From: Saprospiraceae bacterium
GTDB lineage: Bacteria > Bacteroidota > Bacteroidia > Chitinophagales > Saprospiraceae
Reading direction: 5' to 3'
DNA: 5,393 nt
NCBI GenBank assembly: GCA_020436865.1
Contig: JAGQXA010000556.1
Coordinates: 1 to 5,393, forward strand
A model generated the notes under the pieces. The model saw nothing but the letters and a program-made list of their open reading frames with translations, was not told where the DNA came from and did no database searches. The position numbers and the translations under genes were made by a program. The number at the start of each line of letters is the position of its first letter. The stretch's first letter is position 1. Below are positions 1-4,413 of the stretch, one piece after another.

Positions 1-1086
1 CCGTTGAAGCTGACCATCACCAAGGAAGCCTACCGGGGCAGCAATCGCAACTCGGTGCCCTATTTCAACCCGCAACAAAAAGGCGAGCAGTACAATCCGG
101 CGCTCGACCCGGAACTGAACCTGATCGACGTGCTCAATTTCGTGGGCGCCGACCAGGTCGCCAACTCCAATAATCGCCGGCAGGCGCGAACGTACCTGCC
201 GACCAAGCGCTTTTACATTCAGACCGATCCGCAAAAGGCCTTCCAACTGGGTATGGCCGAACCGCAGGACAGCGGCCGGGTGTATAGCCGCATTCCCGTA
301 CAGATCAGCGCCGAAAAGAACTACCTGATCAAGGACGAACTCGCTATTCTCGACGTGATCGCATCGAACATCAACGAACGGCCGGTCTACTTCGCCGTGA
401 CCTGCCGGCCTGAGAAGATGTTCGGCTTACAGGATTTCATGCGTCTGGAAGGGTTGAGCCTCCGCATCACGCCGGTGAAGGCCCAGAACACGACCGACCG
501 GCGCGTGTACGGCAGCGTGTACGGGGCCGGCCGGGTCGGCACCGAGCAGGTGTACGGGAACGTGATGGAGAAATTCCGTTGGGGCAATTTTGACAAGTAC
601 GACGTGTTCGTCGACAACAGCTATGCCCCAGCTGTACAAAGCCATCATATTATCATGCTGCGCACCGCCGAGGAGCTCATGTATCAGGGCGACAGCACCC
701 GGGCCGTCAATCTTTGCCGGCAGTACCTGGAGGCTTTCCCGCACATGAACTTCCCCTACGACTACCGCACCATGCGTTTCCTGAATATCATGGTGGACGG
801 GGGCGCTTATGAAGAAGCCAAAGCTCACCTGCAACTCCTGGCCGAGCAAACGGTAGAGTTCCTGAAATTCTACGACTCGCTTTCGGTGGAGGCATTGGAA
901 GCCGGCTTCCAATCGGATTTCGCCCTGACCGTCCGGACGAAGGAAGACATTCTGCGCGCCGTGCGCCGCGCCGGCGACACCGAATATGCCGCGCAGCTGG
1001 AGGAAACGTTCAAGCCCTTCGACTATCAGTCGCAGTTGCCGCAAACGCCGCCTCCGCCTCCTCCCCCTCAGGAGCAAGGGGAATAA
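1..1086 (+). CDS. DUF2723 family membrane protein, C-terminal part (5' end outside window)
   Basis: The frame is open from base 1 to the TAA at 1084-1086, giving about 361 residues. The TTG at position 4 is almost certainly an internal Leu, not a start. The fragment resembles the soluble C-terminal half of large Bacteroidota DUF2723 proteins (family relative: eukaryotic TMEM260, a protein O-mannosyltransferase). Counting from that Leu, visible landmarks are NLIDVLNFVGAD (39-50), YLPTKRFYI (64-72), NERPVYFAVT (124-133), the LEGLSLRITPV stretch (148-158) and WGNFDKYDVFVD (193-204). A helical, TPR-like tail follows (about 215-340: AEELMYQGD, AVNLCRQYLEAFP). Family members usually have many N-terminal membrane segments; these must lie upstream, since none is visible here. 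The protein ends in seven consecutive prolines (349-355) and QEQGE. Family assignment is from recalled motifs. A glycosyltransferase role in protein O-glycosylation is inference from the family, not visible in this part. Confidence 0.85.
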   Translation, partial: PLKLTITKEAYRGSNRNSVPYFNPQQKGEQYNPALDPELNLIDVLNFVGADQVANSNNRRQARTYLPTKRFYIQTDPQKAFQLGMAEPQDSGRVYSRIPVQISAEKNYLIKDELAILDVIASNINERPVYFAVTCRPEKMFGLQDFMRLEGLSLRITPVKAQNTTDRRVYGSVYGAGRVGTEQVYGNVMEKFRWGNFDKYDVFVDNSYAPAVQSHHIIMLRTAEELMYQGDSTRAVNLCRQYLEAFPHMNFPYDYRTMRFLNIMVDGGAYEEAKAHLQLLAEQTVEFLKFYDSLSVEALEAGFQSDFALTVRTKEDILRAVRRAGDTEYAAQLEETFKPFDYQSQLPQTPPPPPPPQEQGE

Positions 1087-1088
1087 TC

Positions 1089-1139
1089 GGGATATTGGAT
1101 GTTGGCTGACCCCAGCCAGCATCCAATATTCAATATCCC
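1089..1139 (+). repeat. Long inverted repeat / hairpin between the DUF2723 gene and rpiB
   Basis: Bases 1092-1108 pair with 1113-1129 to give a 17-bp stem with a single G-U wobble (1102/1119) and the 4-nt loop ACCC. The outer left bases 1089-1097 can instead pair with 1131-1139 (GGGATATTG with CAATATCCC), so the right arm offers two overlapping partners separated by a short duplicated CAATAT unit. It starts 3 nt after the upstream stop codon. It is not followed by a U-tract, so it is not a classic intrinsic terminator. It could act as an RNA 3'-end stabiliser, a weak terminator, or be one copy of a dispersed intergenic repeat. The pairing is directly visible; the role is not. Confidence 0.75.
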
Positions 1140-1163
1140 CGCCAACGCAAGAGCGACGGCGGG
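1138..1163 (+). other. Second small stem in the rpiB leader
   Basis: CCCGCC at 1138-1143 is exactly complementary to GGCGGG at 1158-1163, giving a 6-bp all-GC stem with a 14-nt loop. It begins where the preceding long hairpin ends and closes 15 nt before the rpiB ATG. Its two outermost left bases overlap the alternative partner of the long hairpin (1131-1139), so the two structures may compete. A 6-bp stem in GC-rich DNA can arise by chance, hence the low confidence that it matters. Confidence 0.3.
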
Positions 1164-1178
1164 CAAAGCAAACATCCA

Positions 1179-1619
1179 ATGCACATCAAGACCATTGCCA
1201 TCGGCTGCGACCATGCCGGGTTTCCCTATAAAGATCCCATCGTCGAACTCCTTCGGAGCGAGGGGATCGAGGTGCTCGATTTCGGAACCGATTCGACCGA
1301 TTCGGTCGACTATCCCGATTTTGTGCATCCGGTGGCCGAACAGGTAGAAAGCGGCAAGGCGGATCTTGGAGTGGTCATTTGCGGCAGCGGTAACGGGGTT
1401 GCCATGACGGCCAATAAGCACCAGGGCATCCGGGCCGCCTTGTGCTGGACCGAAGAGATCGCCGCTCTGGCGCGCCAACACAACGACGCCAACGTCATCG
1501 CCCTTCCGGCGCGTTTTGTCAGCCAGGAACTGGCGCTGCAAATGGTGAAGACCTTTGTACGCACCGACTTCGAAGGAGGACGCCATGGCCGGCGGGTGAA
1601 TAAAATTGCTTGTTCCTGA
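1179..1619 (+). CDS. rpiB: Ribose-5-phosphate isomerase B (LacAB/RpiB family)
   Basis: This cytoplasmic enzyme interconverts ribose 5-phosphate and ribulose 5-phosphate in the non-oxidative pentose phosphate pathway. The 146-residue length is normal for the family. Family motifs appear in order: GCDHAGF (9-15, with substrate-binding Asp11-His12), DYPDF (44-48), CGSGNG (68-73, with Cys68 as the expected catalytic base), ANKHQGIRAAL (78-88), RQHNDANV (99-106, His101 for ring opening) and FEGGRHGRRVNKI (131-143, phosphate-binding Arg135 and Arg139 by analogy with E. coli Arg133 and Arg137). Ser70 stands where E. coli has Thr in CGTG, which I recall as usual in Bacteroidota. The ATG at 1179 puts the first beta strand (TIAIGCDH) at the N-terminus as expected. 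No clear Shine-Dalgarno precedes it; the start overlaps AACATCCAAT, complementary to the upstream hairpin arm. It follows the DUF2723 gene by 92 nt and precedes the peptidase by 60 nt. Confidence 0.96.
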   Translation: MHIKTIAIGCDHAGFPYKDPIVELLRSEGIEVLDFGTDSTDSVDYPDFVHPVAEQVESGKADLGVVICGSGNGVAMTANKHQGIRAALCWTEEIAALARQHNDANVIALPARFVSQELALQMVKTFVRTDFEGGRHGRRVNKIACS

Positions 1620-1679
1620 CCGAAGCACCGACAACCCTTTCCGCAGTCTTTCGTTATTGTTCCTAAAAAATCCCTCGAG

Positions 1680-3317
1680 ATGAAGAGATATCTTTTAGCA
1701 GGTCTGTTGTTCCTCGCTGGAACGAACCTTCTTAGCGTCCAAGGGCAGGCGTCGTCGATGCCTTCCGTTCAGATCGCCCGGGAAGAGCAACCGCCTTCTG
1801 CCAAACCCGGGCCGGCCGCCCTGGCAGCTACCATCACGGCCGGCGACTTGCGGAATCACCTGACCGTTCTCGCTTCCGACGAGTACGAAGGCCGGGAAAC
1901 CGGCACAGAAGGGCAACGCAAGGCCGCCGACTACATCGCGCGGTTTTTCCGTTCGCTCGGACTGCCTGCCATCGGCGAGGACGAAAGCTATTTTCAGTCG
2001 ATCGCCTTTACTGCGACGAGTTGGGAGAACGTGAGCCTGGAGGTCAACGGCCAGATCTATAAGCACCTTTGGGACTTTTATTCCTTTCCGGGCACCAATT
2101 CCAGTCTTCCTTCCGCCTCGTATAAGGAAGTGCTTTTCCTGGGGTACGGCATCGACGACCAGGGGTACAGCGACTATCGCGGAGTCGACGTCAAGGACAA
2201 GGTGTTGCTGGTATATCCCGGAGAGCCGCTCGATGCCGATAGCGTGTCTTACGTGACCGGTACCCGGCAACTTTCGGAATGGTCGTCGGATTGGCGCAAG
2301 AAGCTCGAAGCCGCTCATCGCAATGGCGCGGCCGCCATTTTCATCATTGACTACCAGATCCAAAAGAGCATCGCCGAACAGCGTCGCTTCATGCTGAACC
2401 CCCGCCTGCAGATCGGCCGCGGAGAAGAGCCGGAAGGCAAGTACGCCAATAACCTCTTCCTGTCGACCACGCTGGCGAAGGAGATCATGGGCAAGCGCAT
2501 GAAGAAGGTGATCAAGGCCCGCGACGGCATCCTGGCCACAGGCAAGCCCGCATCCGTTAAACTGAAGACAAAACTGACCCTTCAGCAGGACAAGCGCATT
2601 CGTCAGGTGCTTGGCTCGAATGTACTCGGGTACATCGAAGGCAGCGACCCGGCGCTGAAGGACGAAGTGGTGGTCGTGTCGGCTCACTATGACCACCTGG
2701 GCAAGAAAGGCGAAGATATTTTCAACGGCGCCGACGACAACGGTTCCGGCACCTCCACCGTGCTGGAGGTGGCTCAGGCCCTGGCGGAAGCCAAAAAGCA
2801 GGGCGCCGGACCGCGTCGCAGCGTGTTGTGCCTGCTCGTTTCAGGCGAGGAGAAGGGCCTTCTCGGCTCGAAGTACTACGTGGAAAATCCCGTTTTCCCG
2901 CTGGAAAACACGGTGGCCGACGTCAACGTCGATATGGTCGGCCGGGTCGACAAAAAGCATGCCGACAACCCGAACTACATTTACGTGATCGGGTCCGACC
3001 GCCTGAGTACCCAACTGCATGAGATCAACGAAACGGCGAATGCCACTTACACCCAGTTGGAACTCGACTACACCTACAATGCCGACGACGATCCGAACCG
3101 CTATTACTACCGTTCGGATCACTACAACTTCGCCGAGTTGGGCATTCCGGCCATTTTTTATTTCAACGGCACGCACGACGATTACCATCGTCCCAGCGAC
3201 ACGGTCGACAAGATCAATTTTGAAAAGATGGCCCGGATCGGGCAGCTCGTTTTCCATGTAACCTGGGAACTGGCCAATCGCGACGAGCGCATCCAGGTGG
3301 ATGTGCCGCAGAAGTGA
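1680..3317 (+). CDS. Secreted M28 family zinc aminopeptidase with PA-like insertion
   Basis: This is a probable exported di-zinc exopeptidase removing N-terminal residues from peptides; the exact specificity cannot be read. Residues 1-25 form a signal peptide (MKRY, hydrophobic LLAGLLFLAG core, likely cleavage near QGQA-SS). No lipobox Cys is present. A prepeptidase helix region follows (about 54-110: HLTVLASDEYEGRETGTEGQRKAADYI). A protease-associated-like domain lies at about 145-300, with landmarks GYGIDDQGYSDYRGVDVKDK and LEAAHRNGAAAIFI. The catalytic M28 domain spans about 312-532. Expected zinc ligands are all present: His336 (SAHYDHLG), Asp352 (GADDNGSG, bridging), Glu391 (GEE, with Glu390 the general base), Asp418 (VNVDMVGR) and His503 (DYHRPSDT). 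Asp338 and the SDHYNF motif (479-484) also fit. No T9SS-type C-terminal sorting domain is seen; the protein ends soon after the catalytic fold. It may be co-transcribed with rpiB and is followed by a strong terminator. Confidence 0.93.
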   Translation: MKRYLLAGLLFLAGTNLLSVQGQASSMPSVQIAREEQPPSAKPGPAALAATITAGDLRNHLTVLASDEYEGRETGTEGQRKAADYIARFFRSLGLPAIGEDESYFQSIAFTATSWENVSLEVNGQIYKHLWDFYSFPGTNSSLPSASYKEVLFLGYGIDDQGYSDYRGVDVKDKVLLVYPGEPLDADSVSYVTGTRQLSEWSSDWRKKLEAAHRNGAAAIFIIDYQIQKSIAEQRRFMLNPRLQIGRGEEPEGKYANNLFLSTTLAKEIMGKRMKKVIKARDGILATGKPASVKLKTKLTLQQDKRIRQVLGSNVLGYIEGSDPALKDEVVVVSAHYDHLGKKGEDIFNGADDNGSGTSTVLEVAQALAEAKKQGAGPRRSVLCLLVSGEEKGLLGSKYYVENPVFPLENTVADVNVDMVGRVDKKHADNPNYIYVIGSDRLSTQLHEINETANATYTQLELDYTYNADDDPNRYYYRSDHYNFAELGIPAIFYFNGTHDDYHRPSDTVDKINFEKMARIGQLVFHVTWELANRDERIQVDVPQK

Positions 3318-3333
3318 TCGTACAGGCCCACCT

Positions 3334-3376
3334 AAGCGGTCCGACTACCCGGAGCGGTCGGACCGCTTGTTTTTTT
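3334..3376 (+). terminator. Rho-independent terminator after the M28 peptidase gene
   Basis: A perfect 12-bp inverted repeat (AAGCGGTCCGAC at 3334-3345 with GTCGGACCGCTT at 3357-3368) encloses an 11-nt loop and is followed after one G by seven T residues (3370-3376). It begins 16 nt after the peptidase stop codon. This is a textbook intrinsic terminator for plus-strand transcription and probably ends the rpiB-peptidase transcript. Confidence 0.93.
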
Positions 3377-3380
3377 GGCC

Positions 3381-3388
3381 TATCTTTC
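3381..3388 (+). promoter_or_regulatory. Possible Bacteroidota -7 box (TATCTTTC) just before the EEP gene
   Basis: TATCTTTC matches the Bacteroidota TAnnTTTG -7 consensus at five of six fixed positions (last G is C). It ends 4 nt before the ATG at 3393, so a start site at the usual distance would fall at or next to the ATG, giving a leaderless or nearly leaderless mRNA. No convincing TTTG-type -33 element lies at the proper distance, because that space is taken by the terminator stem. The location makes sense because transcription from upstream should be stopped by the terminator, but the match is short and unproven. Confidence 0.35.
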
Positions 3389-3392
3389 CCGC

Positions 3393-4208
3393 ATGAAACC
3401 CCACCTTCGCCTGTTATTCTTCCTGCTCTTATTTTCGGTACACAGCGTTGCCCAAGAGCCGCTCCGCCTGTTGTCGTGGAACATCCAGGACTTTGGCCGC
3501 ACCAAGGACAGCAGCGAGATCCGGGCCATCGCGCAGGTCGTCGCCGATTATGATGTGGTAGCCATCCAAGAGGTGGTGGCCGGTTATGGAGGCGCCCAGG
3601 CCGTGGCGCGTTTGGCCGACCAGCTCAATCGTCTGGGCGAGCGCTGGGATTACCGCGTGAGCGATCCGACCGACAGTCCGAAGTACAAGACCGAGCGCTA
3701 CGCTTTTCTGTGGAAGACCGGCCGGGTACAACTCCGTGGCCGCCCGTGGCTGGCCGGCTCGTTGCCGGAGGCCGTGTTCCGGGAACCCTATCTCGCCCGT
3801 TTCCGCTTTGGCGAACATGGGCTGCTGATCGCCAACTACCACGCCCGGCGCCACGACGAGGCACCAGAGGAGGAGATTGCCCTGTTGGCAGAACTCCCAG
3901 CCCTCTATCCGGGCGACTGCTTCCTGCTCGCCGGCGATTTCAATCGGTCTGAAGAGCATCCGGTCTTTGACGCACTGGAGCGCCAGGGTTACCGGCCGGC
4001 CATACTTGGCCAACCCACCACGCTTAAGCACTATTGCGACGATCGCAGCAACTACCTGAACCATGCCATCGACAATGTGTACTTGCCGGGCGGCTGCCTA
4101 CCCTCTACCCGGGCCGGCGTGCTCGATCTGGTGGAAGACTGCACTCGTTTGGAGGAAGTGCGCCGGTGGTCGGATCATTTGCCGGTTTGGGTGGAGATTG
4201 CGTGGTGA
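3393..4208 (+). CDS. Secreted endonuclease/exonuclease/phosphatase (DNase I-like) family protein
   Basis: This is a predicted exported Mg-dependent phosphodiesterase of the EEP fold, most like DNase I-type nucleases in its motifs; the substrate (DNA, RNA or another phosphoester) is not determined. From the ATG at 3393 it has 271 residues. An open frame reaches back to a TTG at 3375, but that lies in the terminator U-tract, and the ATG begins a clean signal peptide (1-20, MKPHLRLLFFLLLFSVHSVA, cleavage probably before Gln21). Motifs in order: LLSWNIQDFG (26-35, Asn30), VVAIQEVV (55-62, metal-binding Glu60), TERYAFLWK (100-108, as in DNase I), ANYHARR (147-153, His150), LLAGDFNR (178-185, Asp182 and Asn184), HAIDNVY (224-230, Asp227) and WSDHLPVWV (259-267, Asp261 and His262). 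The catalytic set looks complete. Cys176, 215, 235 and 250 could form disulfides after export. It is separated from the peptidase gene by a terminator and converges on the NdpA-like gene. Confidence 0.92.
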   Translation: MKPHLRLLFFLLLFSVHSVAQEPLRLLSWNIQDFGRTKDSSEIRAIAQVVADYDVVAIQEVVAGYGGAQAVARLADQLNRLGERWDYRVSDPTDSPKYKTERYAFLWKTGRVQLRGRPWLAGSLPEAVFREPYLARFRFGEHGLLIANYHARRHDEAPEEEIALLAELPALYPGDCFLLAGDFNRSEEHPVFDALERQGYRPAILGQPTTLKHYCDDRSNYLNHAIDNVYLPGGCLPSTRAGVLDLVEDCTRLEEVRRWSDHLPVWVEIAW

Positions 4209-4225
4209 TTCCTGCCCGGCGGCTT

Positions 4226-4257
4226 AGTGATCCGATCAGTATACTGATCGGATCACT
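4226..4257. repeat. Perfect 32-bp palindrome after the EEP gene
   Basis: The segment is a perfect palindrome centred between 4241 and 4242, starting 17 nt after the EEP stop codon. Each half is AGTGATCCGATCAGTA, and the whole contains four GATC sites. As RNA it would make a stem of about 14 bp with a 4-nt loop. Downstream there is only the weak TTAATT rather than a T-run. The likeliest role is transcript 3'-end formation or stabilisation between convergent genes; a dimeric protein-binding site is an alternative. Confidence 0.7.
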
Positions 4258-4278
4258 TAATTCGAAAATTTGGAGCAG

Positions 4279-4356
4279 ATGGGCACTGACAAAAAACGCG
4301 AAAAACGGACAGGCAGATCCGGGTCAAAAATGACTATGCGGCTACAAGTGCATTGA
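4279..4356 (+). CDS. Possible 25-residue basic small ORF (speculative)
   Basis: ATG at 4279 opens 25 codons ending in TGA at 4354-4356. The peptide starts MGTDKKREKRTGRSGSK and is rich in Lys and Arg in its first 17 residues, then ends MTMRLQVH. AAAATTTG at 4265-4272 differs from the TAnnTTTG -7 consensus at only its first base and lies 6 nt before the ATG; GGAG at 4272-4275 is also close. The stop codon overlaps the left arm of the downstream inverted repeat, and a palindrome lies upstream, so the stretch is bounded like a tiny separate unit. I recognise no family, and a 25-codon frame in A-rich intergenic DNA can easily arise by chance. Confidence 0.15.
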   Translation: MGTDKKREKRTGRSGSKMTMRLQVH

Positions 4357-4373
4357 TTTTCAATGCACTTGTA
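4343..4373. repeat. 13-bp perfect inverted repeat near the end of the minus-strand gene
   Basis: TACAAGTGCATTG (4343-4355) pairs perfectly with CAATGCACTTGTA (4361-4373) around the 5-nt loop ATTTT. It lies 40 nt downstream of the stop codon of the NdpA-like gene (read on the minus strand) and about 115 nt after the EEP stop. Neither side has a T-run directly adjoining the stem. It is probably a 3'-end hairpin for the minus-strand transcript, possibly working in both directions. Confidence 0.65.
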
Positions 4374-4413
4374 AAATCGATGAGCCCTAGCAGATAAGAT
4401 CCGGTAAAAAAAA

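Larger units (their letters stand above)
4209..4413. other. Intergenic region between convergent genes
   Basis: This 205-nt gap separates the ends of the EEP gene (+) and the NdpA-like gene (-). It contains a perfect palindrome (4226-4257), an A-rich stretch that can encode a 25-residue basic peptide (4279-4356), and a 13-bp inverted repeat (4343-4373). An A8 run at 4406-4413 reads as U8 immediately after the stop codon of the minus-strand gene, but without a good hairpin directly before it. The heptamer GATCCGG occurs at 4316 and 4399, with a near match in the palindrome. No tRNA, IS end or attachment-like duplication was seen. Confidence 0.8.

Noticed and set aside
427..1179. Minus-strand open frame of 250 codons opposite the DUF2723 gene and the rpiB leader
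   Set aside because: It is antisense to a clear family member, is low in complexity (an Arg-rich run opposite the Pro codons) and crosses the hairpin. It is a shadow frame.
1620..1679. A promoter or terminator between rpiB and the peptidase gene
   Set aside because: No hairpin with a T-run is present. The nearest -7-like word (TATTGTTC at about 1655) misses the consensus at two fixed positions, so nothing is annotated.
1695..2696. Long minus-strand open frame of 333 codons opposite the M28 peptidase gene
   Set aside because: The plus strand encodes a complete peptidase with all zinc ligands. The antisense translation shows no recognisable motif and is expected in GC-rich DNA with biased third positions.
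3375..3392. TTG at 3375 as the start of the EEP protein
   Set aside because: It lies in the terminator U-tract and would add six residues (MAYLSR) before a proper signal peptide that begins at ATG 3393.
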